Counted from the stretch's first letter, positions 51,100-60,412 are shown. The stretch: DNA of 64,000 bases from Deinococcus koreensis (GCF_002901445.1 NZ_PPPD01000001.1:2162001-2226000); one strand, 5' to 3'. Translations and numbers: made by a program. The notes: a model not told the origin generated them from the letters alone.

Positions 51100-51813
51100 A
51101 TGACTGTGGCTCAGGATGCTTCCCTCCCTTCCCCCTCCCCCCGCCGGGGCCTGCTGATGGTGATTACCGGGGCGTCCGGCGTCGGCAAGGGCACCTTGCG
51201 CGAGCGCTGGCTCGCGGGCCAGGACGTGTTCTACTCGACCTCCTGGACGACCCGTGAGGCCCGCCCCGGCGAGCGCGACGGCGTGGACTACATCTTCGTG
51301 ACCCCGGAGGCCTTCGAGGCCAAGGCGGGGCAGGGAGGCTTCCTGGAGCACGCCGCCTTCGTCGGCAACCGCTACGGCACGCCCATCGAACCCATCGAGG
51401 CGGCGCTGGAGCGCGGTCAGGACGTGATCCTGGAGATCGAGGTCGAGGGCGCCATGCAGGTCAAGGCGCGCATGGGCGACGAGGCCATCCTGGTGTTCAT
51501 CATGCCGCCCAGCCTCTCGGAGCTTCGCCGCCGTCTGGAGGGCCGCGCCACCGAGACCCCGGAGCGCATCGAGGGGCGCCTGGCGCGCGCCCGCGAGGAA
51601 ATCCGCGAGGCGCACGAATTCCGCTATGTGGTCGTGAACGACGATCTGGAGCGTGCGGTTGCCGAGATGCACGCCATCCAGACCGCCGAGCGCGCCCGCC
51701 AGCTCCCCGAGAGCGAGTGGCAGGAGCGCGACCGCGAGGCCCGCGTGCAGGCCGACCACCTCCGCAGCTACACCCTGACCGACACCGACCTGCAGCGCAT
51801 CGTGGAGTCATAG
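51100..51813 (+). CDS. gmk: guanylate kinase
   Basis: 237 residues: GMP to GDP with ATP, for nucleotide pools. P-loop [15 protein letters not shown]-binding [22 protein letters not shown] and [17 protein letters not shown], and lid region [27 protein letters not shown] (51087-51092) is 7 bases before the ATG. The C-terminus is ~25 residues longer than most Gmk. The macrodomain gene follows 25 bases downstream. Confidence 0.94.
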   Translation: MTVAQDASLPSPSPRRGLLMVITGASGVGKGTLRERWLAGQDVFYSTSWTTREARPGERDGVDYIFVTPEAFEAKAGQGGFLEHAAFVGNRYGTPIEPIEAALERGQDVILEIEVEGAMQVKARMGDEAILVFIMPPSLSELRRRLEGRATETPERIEGRLARAREEIREAHEFRYVVVNDDLERAVAEMHAIQTAERARQLPESEWQERDREARVQADHLRSYTLTDTDLQRIVES

Positions 51814-51838
51814 ACCGTGGAGTCGTGAAGGAGACCGT

Positions 51839-52369
51839 ATGCCGCTGGAACTGATCCAGGGAGACATCGCCGCGCAGACGACCGACGCCATCGTGACGGC
51901 GGCCAACAGGGAACTGATGGGCGGCGGGGGCGTGGACGGCGTGATCCACCGCGCCGCTGGCCCAGAACTGCTGCGCGCCCTCCGGCAGATCGGCGGGACG
52001 CCCACCGGCACCGCCGTGATCACCCCTGCCTTCCGGCTGCAGGCGCAGGGCGTCCGCTCCGTGATCCACGCCGTCGGGCCGGTCTGGCGGGGCGGGCACT
52101 CGGGCGAGGCGGAGCTGCTGGCCGGCGCCTACCGCCACAGCCTGGAACTGGCCGCGCAGGCGGAGTGTGGGAGCGTCGCCTTTCCCTCGATCAGCACGGG
52201 TGTCTACGGCTATCCGCTGGAGAAGGCGGCGCCGGTCGCCCTGCAGACCATCCTGGCATTCCTGGTCGACCACCCGCCGCTGAGTGTCCGGCTCGTGCTG
52301 TATGACGTGGGCACGCTGAACGTGTTCCGGCAGGCACTGGCACGCCTCGGAGCCCATCGGGACGCATAG
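51839..52369 (+). CDS. macrodomain protein, O-acetyl-ADP-ribose deacetylase-like
   Basis: 176 residues; macrodomain of the YmdB/MacroD type. Motifs: [65 protein letters not shown] and [20 protein letters not shown]. Such enzymes hydrolyse O-acetyl-ADP-ribose or remove ADP-ribose from proteins. Ribosome site AAGGAG 5 bases before the ATG. Likely read through from gmk. Confidence 0.9.
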   Translation: MPLELIQGDIAAQTTDAIVTAANRELMGGGGVDGVIHRAAGPELLRALRQIGGTPTGTAVITPAFRLQAQGVRSVIHAVGPVWRGGHSGEAELLAGAYRHSLELAAQAECGSVAFPSISTGVYGYPLEKAAPVALQTILAFLVDHPPLSVRLVLYDVGTLNVFRQALARLGAHRDA

Positions 52370-52370
52370 G

Positions 52371-52399
52371 TTGACCCAGGCTGCATAGCGCGCTATATT
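52371..52399 (+). promoter_or_regulatory. promoter of tandem promoter-terminator unit 1
   Basis: TTGACC at 52371-52376, 17-base spacer, TATATT at 52394-52399: close to full consensus and the best promoter in the window. The spacer ends with the palindrome ATAGCGCGCTAT. Its start point would be near 52405. Confidence 0.75.
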
Positions 52400-52409
52400 T
52401 TCCCAATCA

Positions 52410-52432
52410 CCGCCTGAGAGGGCGGATTTTTT
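52410..52432 (+). terminator. intrinsic terminator of unit 1
   Basis: CCGCC (52410-52414), 6-base loop, GGCGG (52421-52425), then A and six T. It lies directly after the predicted start, so a complete transcript would be only about 27 bases. Confidence 0.8.
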
Positions 52433-52539
52433 ATGCCTGCGGAGCACCGGGATACTCCTCCGGTCTATGCACCCCGCGACCGGATACCTGCTGAGAAAAG
52501 CCTGTGCTGGACGCCGTTTTCCGGTTGGTCTGCATGGAG

Positions 52540-52568
52540 TTGACTTCACCTGCATGGCACGCTATCTT
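52540..52568 (+). promoter_or_regulatory. promoter of tandem promoter-terminator unit 2
   Basis: TTGACT at 52540-52545, 17-base spacer, TATCTT at 52563-52568. The spacer matches that of unit 1 at TGCATrGCrCGC. 169 bases downstream of unit 1. Confidence 0.72.
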
Positions 52569-52578
52569 TTCCCTATCA

Positions 52579-52601
52579 CCGCCGAAGAGGGCGGGTTTTT
52601 T
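52579..52601 (+). terminator. intrinsic terminator of unit 2
   Basis: CCGCC (52579-52583), 6-base loop, GGCGG (52590-52594), then G and six T, nearly identical to unit 1 (TCCC-TATCACCGCC before it). Confidence 0.8.
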
Positions 52602-52694
52602 GTTTTATGTGCTGCGGGCCGCCGCCTGTACTGCGTTAAGGCGTCCTGAGCCGCCCGCCATCCAGCCCCGCGCGGGCACGCGCAAGCTGTGGGC

Positions 52695-52869
52695 ATGAGT
52701 GACGACCCGAAGACCGGCTACGACCCCGCCGACCAGTCCCCCGCCGAGGGCCAGAGCCACCCCATCCCCGACGCGGCCCGCGGCCAGAGCACCGGCGTCG
52801 ATCCGGCGGCCAAGGACGAACCCGCCGAGGGCGGCCGGGACGAGGTCGAGGACACCCCCACGTCAGGCC

Positions 52870-52880
<11 letters not shown>
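52695..52880 (+). CDS. small acidic hydrophilic protein
   Basis: 61 residues starting MSDDPKTGYDPADQSPAEGQ, rich in Asp, Glu, Pro and Gly; likely disordered. No family known. An in-frame GTG lies two codons upstream. No Shine-Dalgarno; CAAGCT is 6 bases before the ATG, a poor -10. The endonuclease III frame begins inside its last codons. Composition recalls desiccation-related hydrophilic proteins, but that is speculation. Confidence 0.5.
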
Positions 52881-53637
<757 letters not shown>

Positions 53638-53679
53638 GCCCGGCTGACTCGGGACACCGGCGAAAGGGCAAGATGGGGT

Positions 53680-54222
53680 ATGCCGCCCATCTTCCTGATC
53701 CTGGGGACACCCGCCGCCGGGAAGAGCACGGTCGCCCGCGCGCTGATGGAGCGCTTCGGGCGCGGCCTGCACCTGCCGGTGGACGACCTGCGCCACATGG
53801 TCGTCTCGGGGCTGGCCGAGCCGGGCTTCGAATGGACGGACGAACTGAAGCTGCAGCTCCGGCTGGCCCGCGGGGCGGCGGCGCGCACGGCCCTGGCCTA
53901 CGCGGGAGCGGGCTTCGCGGTCGCCATCGACGACTTCTGGCAGGGCGAGACCCCCGACGCGGACTATGGGCCGCTGCAGGGGCACGGCGTCCACCGCGTC
54001 CTGCTGCAGCCCTCGCTGGAGGCGACCCTGGCGCGGCTGGCCGCCCGCCGCCCGGACGAGGCCAGCTTCAAGGGTGTGCTGGCGCAGGCCACCCTTCTGA
54101 TCCGCGCCGACATGGACAGGCACCCGAAGACCGGCTGGCAGGTGGTGGATTCCAGCGACCTGAGCGTGGGGGAGACGGTCGACCGGATTCTGGAGCAGGC
54201 ACAGGTCGTGCCGACCGGGTGA
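53680..54222 (+). CDS. P-loop kinase-like AAA_33 protein
   Basis: 180 residues. Walker A ILGTPAAGKSTVARAL; VDDLRHMV and FAVAIDDFWQGE carry the acidic catalytic residues. Resembles small zeta-toxin/chloramphenicol phosphotransferase-like kinases (AAA_33); substrate unknown. The gene starts 42 bases after nth and the 3' end faces the serine-hydrolase gene. Confidence 0.7.
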   Translation: MPPIFLILGTPAAGKSTVARALMERFGRGLHLPVDDLRHMVVSGLAEPGFEWTDELKLQLRLARGAAARTALAYAGAGFAVAIDDFWQGETPDADYGPLQGHGVHRVLLQPSLEATLARLAARRPDEASFKGVLAQATLLIRADMDRHPKTGWQVVDSSDLSVGETVDRILEQAQVVPTG

Positions 54223-54224
54223 CC

Positions 54225-55013
54225 TCAGGGTGAGGTGAGCAGGCGCCGGGCCAGGTGCGCGAGAGTCAAGGTGCCAGGGCTCTCGACCGACCAGTCGAAG
54301 GTCGTCGGATGCTGGCAATACAGCGCCAGCACGAACGATCGACCCTGCGGATCGGTCACGATCCCCACGTCGGCCCGCAGATCCTCGTTGCTGCCGGTCT
54401 TGCCGCTGTATATCCAGTCCGGCTGCAGGAAGCGGGGAATCATCGAGCGGTCGTGCTGCGCGCCAAGCATCCCCAGGATCACGCTCGACGACGCGGAGGA
54501 GCACAGCTCGTGCAGCACGATGCCCCGCAGGAGCCGCGCCATCTCGGCCGGGGTCGTCACGCCCACGGCCAGGGGAGGGCGGCCCCCGGCGCCGGGCGCG
54601 GCGTGCTGGGGCAGAAGCCGCGTCTGCTCGAAGCCGAGTCCGGCCAGTCGGCGGTTCACCCCGTCCAGGCCCAGCGTGTCCAGCAGGAGGTCAGTCGCCG
54701 TGTTATCGGACAGCGCCGTCATGAGGTGGCAGAGGTCACGAAGGGGGAAGGTCAGGCCCACGGAGAGGTCTCTCAGCACGCCGCTGCCCCAGCTTTTATG
54801 CCGGTCTTCCAGCGTGAAGGGCTGGGCCCAGCTCAGCGCCCCTTCCTCCACCAGCAGCGCGATATGCAGCAGAAGGGGCAGTTTGTACGTACTGGCGGTG
54901 GGCACCACTTCATCAGCCCGCTGCGCCCTGATCATTCCGGTGCCCAGCTCGTGCACGCAGAAGGCCACCCGGCCCCCAGGCCCCGGTACCTGCCCAGACT
55001 CAGGTAAGGTCAC
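54225..55013 (-). CDS. class A beta-lactamase-like serine hydrolase
   Basis: 262 residues. SxxK as STYK (TASTYKLPLLLH), SDN as SDNTATDLL, and KTG as SGKTGSNEDLR: the three motifs of class A beta-lactamase/PBP fold. The omega-loop glutamate (ExxLN) is not obvious, and no signal peptide is visible from the GTG start, so lactamase activity and export are doubtful. It is the last gene of the def-fmt operon (16-base gaps). Confidence 0.72.
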   Translation of the reverse strand: MTLPESGQVPGPGGRVAFCVHELGTGMIRAQRADEVVPTASTYKLPLLLHIALLVEEGALSWAQPFTLEDRHKSWGSGVLRDLSVGLTFPLRDLCHLMTALSDNTATDLLLDTLGLDGVNRRLAGLGFEQTRLLPQHAAPGAGGRPPLAVGVTTPAEMARLLRGIVLHELCSSASSSVILGMLGAQHDRSMIPRFLQPDWIYSGKTGSNEDLRADVGIVTDPQGRSFVLALYCQHPTTFDWSVESPGTLTLAHLARRLLTSP

Positions 55014-55029
55014 CCCGACCCCACGGCCC

Positions 55030-55644
55030 TCAGCCCCGTTCGCGTTCGCGCAGGATCAGCTGGATCAGGCCGAGCAGCACCAGTTCGTCGTCCTCAGGCT
55101 GGCTGGGGCGCAGTTCCTCGATGGTGAAGCGGCGGGCCAGGAAGCTGCGCTTCTTGTGAACCCGGTAGGTGGGCAGGCCGTCGGCGCCGCTCACGGTGTA
55201 GGTGGGATTCACGAGGTAATCGAAGCCCATGGCGATCAGGTCGCCGATGAAGGGCACCGCGCCGATCACGCCCTCGATCACGCCCAGCCAGGGATGGTCG
55301 TCGCGGATGGTGAAGCGCGGCTGACCGTCCGGCCCCAGCAGGTCGTAGGCGGCGCCCCAGAGGGTTCGCAGTCCCTGGGCCTGCAGGGCGCCCACCGGGC
55401 TGCCGCCCGTTCGGCTGATCAGGCGTTTGGCCCGCCAGTCGAGCGCGCCGGCCATGAAGCCCTGGGCCTTCATGCCGTGGGTCTGGCGCGTGCGGGTCTC
55501 GTCGCTGAAGACCCGCACCTCGTCGCGTACGCTGAAGGTCTTTTCCTTGACCACGGCGATCAGGCCCCCGCCCGCATCGTGCACGCGCAGTTCGGTGAAC
55601 AGACTGAACTTGAAGGTCACGGTCAGCGGAAAAGTGAGGTTCAC
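55030..55644 (-). CDS. LURP-one-related (YxjI-like) protein
   Basis: 204 residues. Begins NLTFPLTVTFKFSLFTELRVHDAGGGLIAVVKEKTFSVRDEVRVFSDE, a Tubby-like/LURP-one barrel signature, with YDLLGPDGQPRFTIRD and a central hydrophobic helix (VIEGVIGAVPFIGDLIAMGFDYLV). Function unknown; relatives are lipid- or membrane-associated. GTG start, CGGAGG immediately before it. In the def-fmt operon. Confidence 0.72.
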   Translation of the reverse strand: MNLTFPLTVTFKFSLFTELRVHDAGGGLIAVVKEKTFSVRDEVRVFSDETRTRQTHGMKAQGFMAGALDWRAKRLISRTGGSPVGALQAQGLRTLWGAAYDLLGPDGQPRFTIRDDHPWLGVIEGVIGAVPFIGDLIAMGFDYLVNPTYTVSGADGLPTYRVHKKRSFLARRFTIEELRPSQPEDDELVLLGLIQLILRERERG

Positions 55645-55660
55645 CCTCCGGGGTACGGGG

Positions 55661-56671
55661 TCAGGGGCGGGGCGGTTCCCAGACGTCCAGGCGCGCGCCG
55701 GGCTGGATGCCGGCCGCCTGGGCCCAGAGATGCGCCGGCTGGGCCTTGCGGGCCTCGGGCTGCACGCTGCGGATCAGCACCGCGCCCTGGCCGCAGGCGA
55801 CGCTCAGGCCGGCCTCCGAGACGTCCAGCACCTCGCCGGGCTGGCCCCGGCCTTCCGTCACGCCCAGGCCCTCCAGCTTCAGGCGGGCGCCCTGCAGGAA
55901 GGCGGTCGTCTGCGGCCACGCGGCCACGCCCCGGTATCTGTTCACCACCCCGGCGGCGGTGTCCGTCCAGCGCACGAAGCCGTCCTCCTTGATCAGCATC
56001 GGGGCGTGGGTGGCCCGGGCGTCGTCCTGCGCCCTGGGGACGAGGGTGCCGATGCGGAACAGCGCCTCCACGATCAGCCGGGCGGCCTGGGTGCTCAGGG
56101 CGGCCGAGAGTTCCAGGCTCGTCCAGGCGGGCTCGATGGGCATCTCCTCCTGCAGCAGGATCGGGCCGGTGTCCATGCCCACGTCGGTCTGCATGATAGT
56201 CGTGCCGGTGACCGTCTCGCCCCGGATCAGCGCCCACTGGATCGGCGCGGCGCCCCGGTAGGCGGGCAGCAGGCTGGTGTGCGTGTTCAGGAAGCCGGAA
56301 CTTGGCACGGCCAGCAGGGAGCCGGGCAGGATCTTGCCGTAGGCGCAGGTGACCGCCACGTCCGCGCCCGAGTCCCGCAGCGTGGCCTCGAAGTCTGTGT
56401 TGCGGCGGAGCTTCTGCGGCTGCGCCAGCGGCAGGCCCAGCTCGGCGGCTCGGGCGGCCACGGGCGGCGGGGTCAGCCGCAGGCCCCGGCCCACCGGCTT
56501 GTCGGGCTGCGCGACCACCAGTACGACCTCGAACTGCTCGCGGATGGCCTCCAGCACCGGCAGCGAGAAGGCCGGCGAGCCGAAGAAGGCCACGCGGGGG
56601 GAGGCGGGCCCCGCCGTGGACGGCGCCGGCTGCCCTTGCACCGCCGCGCGCCCGCCGGCCGGGTTCGTCAC
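55661..56671 (-). CDS. fmt: methionyl-tRNA formyltransferase
   Basis: 336 residues; formylates Met-tRNAfMet with 10-formyl-THF for translation initiation. N-terminal VAFFGSPAFSLPVLEAI, catalytic NTHTSLLPAYRGAAPIQWA with TDVGMDTGPIL, and C-terminal RNA-binding domain. Starts with a GTG overlapping the def stop (GTGA, 56671-56668). The extra ~25 N-terminal residues (PAGGRAAVQGQPAPSTAGPASP) are unusual; a later start is possible. Confidence 0.94.
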   Translation of the reverse strand: MTNPAGGRAAVQGQPAPSTAGPASPRVAFFGSPAFSLPVLEAIREQFEVVLVVAQPDKPVGRGLRLTPPPVAARAAELGLPLAQPQKLRRNTDFEATLRDSGADVAVTCAYGKILPGSLLAVPSSGFLNTHTSLLPAYRGAAPIQWALIRGETVTGTTIMQTDVGMDTGPILLQEEMPIEPAWTSLELSAALSTQAARLIVEALFRIGTLVPRAQDDARATHAPMLIKEDGFVRWTDTAAGVVNRYRGVAAWPQTTAFLQGARLKLEGLGVTEGRGQPGEVLDVSEAGLSVACGQGAVLIRSVQPEARKAQPAHLWAQAAGIQPGARLDVWEPPRP

Positions 56672-57327
56672 AGGTTCTGCTCCAGATGCCGCGCCTGTTC
56701 CCATTTCGCCAGGTCGCTGAGCAGGGCCTTGGACTTGTGCTGGATGGCGAGCAGCTCCTTGCGGTAGTCCTCGGTGACCTCGGCCGGCAGGCGATCCAGG
56801 AAGAGCACGCCGTCGAGGTGATCGGTCTCGTGCTGGAAGACGCGGGCCAGATAGTCGTCGGCCTCCAGCACCTGCCCCTGGCCGTCCAGATCGGTGTAGC
56901 TGACCTGCACGGCGCGCGAGCGGGCCACCCCCTCCTCGTAGATGCCGGGAATGCTCAGGCAGCCTTCCTGGTACGAGCGGTCTTTCTTCTTGTCGATGAC
57001 CTTCAGTACCGGGTTGATCATCACGAAGTCGCGCAGCACGCGCGAGCGCAGGGGCCTGTCCTGGCCCTCGTGCTCCTCCTCGTCGTCCTCGTATTCCACG
57101 GCCACGAACATGCGGACGGGCAGGCCCACCTGGGGAGCGGCCAGCCCCACGCCACGCGCCTCGAACATGGTCTCCAGCATGGTGTTCGCCACCTCGCGCA
57201 CGCTCTGGGGGCCGAAGCCGGGAACGCTCAGGATCTCGCCGGGGCGCAGCGCCTTGGCCTTGCGGCGCAGGATGGGATCGCCGTACAGGCGCAGCGGATA
57301 CACGCGGGGAGAGGCAGGGTCGCTCAC
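56668..57327 (-). CDS. def: peptide deformylase
   Basis: 219 residues; removes the formyl group from nascent proteins. Motifs GVGLAAPQVG, EGCLSIPG and QHETDHLDG carry the metal ligands Cys and two His and the catalytic Glu. There is an acidic insert YEDDEEEHEGQD. GTG start with AGGAGG 4 bases upstream. First gene of the four-gene operon def-fmt-LURP-serine hydrolase. Confidence 0.95.
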   Translation of the reverse strand: MSDPASPRVYPLRLYGDPILRRKAKALRPGEILSVPGFGPQSVREVANTMLETMFEARGVGLAAPQVGLPVRMFVAVEYEDDEEEHEGQDRPLRSRVLRDFVMINPVLKVIDKKKDRSYQEGCLSIPGIYEEGVARSRAVQVSYTDLDGQGQVLEADDYLARVFQHETDHLDGVLFLDRLPAEVTEDYRKELLAIQHKSKALLSDLAKWEQARHLEQNL

Positions 57328-57576
57328 AATGCCTCCTGTTTTACCAAACCCGGCCGGGGGGCCACCGTCGGCCCACACAGTCTGTCTTCTGTGCCATCTG
57401 CCGGGCCGTCTGCCGGGCTGACCACCGGAACGCCTGACGGGGTGGCCGGCGTGGTCAGGGCCGGACGCCGCCCACCACCCCACCCCCCGCTCCGGGCAGG
57501 CCTTCGGCAAGCTCTCATATTGTCGGCACTGCCCCCGCTTAGGGTCAGGGGAAACAGCGTCCCCGGAGGTTCCCCC

Positions 57577-58773
57577 ATGTCCAAGCATCTGACGTTCCCG
57601 TCCGCCCGAACAGCCCTGCTCAGCCTCGCCCTGCTTTCCGCACCGCTGGCGGCAGCCCAGGACGCGGCGCCGGCCCAACCGGCTGCACAGCCTGCCGCCC
57701 AGCCGGCCACACCAGCCCCCACCGGCACCCCCGCCTCGCTGGCGGCGCAGGCCCGCTCCCTGGCCGAACAGGCCCGCGCGACCTATCCCAAGGGCAGCGC
57801 GAACATCGACCAGACGCTCTGGAAGCAGGCCGCCGCCGCCGCCGAGGCCGCCGTGGGTGCCCAGCCCCAGAACGCCGAGTACCTGCGGCTGCGCGCCCAG
57901 ATCTACACCGAGGTCGGCTTCTGGCGCCAGGCCGAGCGCTCCTGGAACGCCCTGTTCAAGGTGCAGGCCCCCACGCCCGGCAGCGATGACACGAAGGCCG
58001 CCGCGAACGCGCAGTACAACCTGGGCTACGCCGCCTACACCCTGAACCAGCCCAGCCAAGCCGAGGCCGCCTTCAAGACCTGCCTGGAACTCGATCCGCA
58101 GAACCTGCTCTGCCTGACCTGGGCCGCACGCACGGCGCTGGAAGCTGGCAACTACGCCCAGGCGAGCGCGCTGTACGACCGCGCCCTGGCCCAGAAGGCG
58201 GGCGACAAGACCCTGGTCTACTTCCGTGGGCTGGCCCAGAGCGCGTCCCGCTACGGGCCGGCGGCCACCCGCGCGTTCAGCCGCGCCTACGGCGACCGCG
58301 ACGCGGGCCGCAAGCCCAAGGCCCTGGCCGGGTTCCAGGAGGCCGCCCGCAGCGCCCCGAACTTCACCGAGGCGTGGCGTGAGGGTGGCCGTCTGGCGCT
58401 GGAACTGAACGACGCCCCCGCCGCGCTGGCCGCCTTCCAGGGGGCCGTGGCCCTGCCCGGAGCCAGCGCCGCCGACCGGTTCAACCTGACCCTGGCGCAG
58501 GAGGGCGTGCAGTACGGCCTGGGGGCAGTGCGCGCCTACCGCGCGGCCTACGCCAAATACACTGCCGGCGACAAGCCGGGCGCCGAGGCGGGCTTCCTCG
58601 ACGCCGCCACCCAGAACCCGAACTACGCCAAAGCCTGGGCGTGGCTGGGCCGCGTGCGCTACGAGGCCAAAAACTTCACCGGGGCGGCCGAGGCCTACGG
58701 CCGGGCGGTGGCCCTCGACCCGAACGACAAGGGCAGCGCCTACTACCTGCGCCTGGCCGGCCTGGGCAAATAG
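57577..58773 (+). CDS. secreted tetratricopeptide-repeat protein
   Basis: 398 residues: signal peptide (1-25, ending AAAQ), Ala/Pro-rich spacer with AQPAAQPA repeats, then about six TPR-like units (e.g. AQYNLGYAAYTLNQPSQAEAAFKTCLELDPQN and AWAWLGRVRYEAKNFTGAAEAYGRAVALDPND). TPR scaffolds bind other proteins; export suggests an envelope role. GGAGG 7 bases before the ATG. Followed by a terminator that runs into the DnaA-box cluster. Confidence 0.82.
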   Translation: MSKHLTFPSARTALLSLALLSAPLAAAQDAAPAQPAAQPAAQPATPAPTGTPASLAAQARSLAEQARATYPKGSANIDQTLWKQAAAAAEAAVGAQPQNAEYLRLRAQIYTEVGFWRQAERSWNALFKVQAPTPGSDDTKAAANAQYNLGYAAYTLNQPSQAEAAFKTCLELDPQNLLCLTWAARTALEAGNYAQASALYDRALAQKAGDKTLVYFRGLAQSASRYGPAATRAFSRAYGDRDAGRKPKALAGFQEAARSAPNFTEAWREGGRLALELNDAPAALAAFQGAVALPGASAADRFNLTLAQEGVQYGLGAVRAYRAAYAKYTAGDKPGAEAGFLDAATQNPNYAKAWAWLGRVRYEAKNFTGAAEAYGRAVALDPNDKGSAYYLRLAGLGK

Positions 58774-58793
58774 ACCCCCGCGCCGCCTCCCGA

Positions 58794-58819
58794 ACTCCCG
58801 TCCGTGTGGCGGGAGTTTT
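58794..58819 (+). terminator. intrinsic terminator of the TPR gene
   Basis: ACTCCCG (58794-58800), 9-base loop, CGGGAGT (58810-58816), then TTTC. Its right arm overlaps the first DnaA box. Confidence 0.78.
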
Positions 58820-59007
58820 CCACATGCGGCCGGCGAAGGGGCTGTGGAAAACTCCCGCTGCCTGTGGATAACTTCAAGCGGATGCTGGACGGAGCGTCCG
58901 GAGAAGCCGTCTGCACTCCCTCTGGGACGAACATTCCTCCCCGGTGAACGCTCCCTGCCGGATGCCCGCCGGTGGGGGGAAGTTATCCACAGGGCAGTGT
59001 GGATAAC
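58810..59007. other. cluster of five DnaA boxes in two inverted pairs
   Basis: TTTTCCACA 58816-58824 (+), TGTGGAAAA 58843-58851 (-), TGTGGATAA 58863-58871 (-), TTATCCACA 58983-58991 (+), TGTGGATAA 58998-59006 (-). Three are perfect TTATCCACA consensus, two are one mismatch away. Boxes 1-2 sit in 15-base inverted arms (58810-58824 / 58843-58857), boxes 4-5 in 10-base arms (58982-58991 / 58998-59007). This could be a replication origin, a titration site or a DnaA-controlled promoter; no dnaA or dnaN and no clear AT-rich unwinding region is present. Confidence 0.8.
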
Positions 59008-59153
59008 CGGTCTGCAGGCCGCGCCGGTCGTGGCTGAATCCACCCCAGCCTTCAGTTTCAGGGCAGGTGGCCGCTCGCCCCGCCTCTTCACCGTTCCATC
59101 ACCCTGGGCACCTGGGCTTGGATCGGCTCCGCCAACCCCCCATAACGGGGGAG

Positions 59154-59417
59154 ATGAAAAGTGCGTTGCCCCGGCCCCACCCGACGCTGCTGCCCCGGGG
59201 CACGGTGATCGTCCTGCTGGCGGGTCTGGCGGCGCTGTGCGGTGTGGCCGGGTACCTCGCGGTCGGCGGTGACCTGTTGCGCGGCGCACTGGCCTATGCC
59301 GGGGCGATCCTGACGGCGGCCTCGCTGGAACAGACCGGTGTCGGCCCGCTGCGCCGCTGGGCGCTGGCCCTGCCGGTCGGCGGCGCGCTGTACGTGCTGA
59401 TGCTGTCGCTGCGCTGA
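59154..59417 (+). CDS. small membrane protein with two or three helices
   Basis: 87 residues. Hydrophobic segments GTVIVLLAGLAALCGVAGYLAV, ALAYAGAILTAASL and ALALPVGGALYVLMLSL; short basic N-terminus. GGGGGAG before the ATG. No known family. It is the first gene right of the DnaA-box cluster. Confidence 0.62.
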   Translation: MKSALPRPHPTLLPRGTVIVLLAGLAALCGVAGYLAVGGDLLRGALAYAGAILTAASLEQTGVGPLRRWALALPVGGALYVLMLSLR

Positions 59418-59518
59418 GGGCCGGCTGTCTGATCCAGCTGCCTGGCCCGGCGGTCGGCCAGAGGCGGCGGGGTCAGAGGTCGCAGAGGAGCTGACCCCCG
59501 CGCGCTACCCTTCACCCC

Positions 59519-60298
59519 ATGACCCAAGCGCCCTCCCGTCCCCGCATCCTCGTCGCCAACGACGACGGCATCTTTTCTCCCGGCATCAAGGCGCTGGGCC
59601 TGGCCATGAGCGACTTCGCCGACGTGACCGTGGTGGCCCCCGACGTGGAACAGTCGGCCGTCGGGCACGGCATCACCATCCGCCGGCCGCTGCGCTTCCG
59701 GCACACCGCCAGCGCGGGCTTCGGCGAGGTGCCCGCCTACCGCGTGGACGGCACGCCCGCCGACTGCGTGGTGCTGGGCGTGCATCTGCTGGGGGCGCCC
59801 GATCTGGTGGTCAGCGGCATCAACCTCGGCCCCAACCTGGGCGACGACCTGACGCACTCGGGCACGGTGGCCGCCGCCATCGAGGCGCTGGCGCTGGGTG
59901 TGCCCTCTATCGCCTTCAGCCAGCGGCCCTCGGAGAGCGGCGAGTACGATTTCGCGGCCGGCGCCCAGTACGCCGCTCGGCTGGCCCGCGAGGTGCTGCA
60001 GCGCGGCCTGCCCCACCGCACGCTGCTGAACGTCAACTTTCCCCGGGAGACGGCGCGCGGCGTGCGGGTCACCCGGGTCGGCGAACACCGCTGGGAAGAT
60101 TCCATCGTGACCCGCAAAGACCCCGAGGGCCGCGAATACCACTGGGTCGCCGGGGTCAGCCGCGCCCCCGACGCCCAGGACGAGAGCACCGACTACGGCG
60201 CCGTGCAGGCCGGCTTCGTCAGCGTGACGCCGGTGCGGATCGACCTGACGGCCCGCGATCTGCTGGAGGAAGTCGGCGGCTACGTCCCGCAGCTCTGA
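59519..60298 (+). CDS. surE: 5'/3'-nucleotidase SurE
   Basis: 259-residue metal-dependent survival protein, dephosphorylating nucleoside monophosphates. Metal site ILVANDDGIFSPGIKAL, then VVAPDVEQSAVGHGITI, VDGTPADCVVLGVHLL, VVSGINLGPNLGDDLTHSGTVAAAIEA. TACCCT is 7 bases before the ATG (59506-59511), so leaderless. Converges on the DUF6624 operon. Confidence 0.95.
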   Translation: MTQAPSRPRILVANDDGIFSPGIKALGLAMSDFADVTVVAPDVEQSAVGHGITIRRPLRFRHTASAGFGEVPAYRVDGTPADCVVLGVHLLGAPDLVVSGINLGPNLGDDLTHSGTVAAAIEALALGVPSIAFSQRPSESGEYDFAAGAQYAARLAREVLQRGLPHRTLLNVNFPRETARGVRVTRVGEHRWEDSIVTRKDPEGREYHWVAGVSRAPDAQDESTDYGAVQAGFVSVTPVRIDLTARDLLEEVGGYVPQL

Positions 60299-60412
60299 TC
60301 CGGAGTCCGTCCATTCCCGGAACCCGTGGGAGGTCGCACCCGCTCCGCTCGGACAATGTCCATTCTGGAACGGATATTTTCGGATTCCGGATGATCCGGC
60401 CCGCCGTCCCGG

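Noticed and set aside
52467..52649. 60-residue frame across promoter-terminator unit 2
   Set aside because: The matching part of unit 1 is in a different frame, so conservation is of DNA or RNA, not of peptide.
58810..59007. Calling the DnaA-box cluster oriC
   Set aside because: No dnaA, dnaN or AT-rich unwinding element is seen; left as a DnaA-box cluster.
56668..59289. 873-residue frame joined to def
   Set aside because: The N-terminal 650 residues run through the DnaA boxes and antisense to the TPR gene; only the last 219 are deformylase, with its own ribosome site at 57327.
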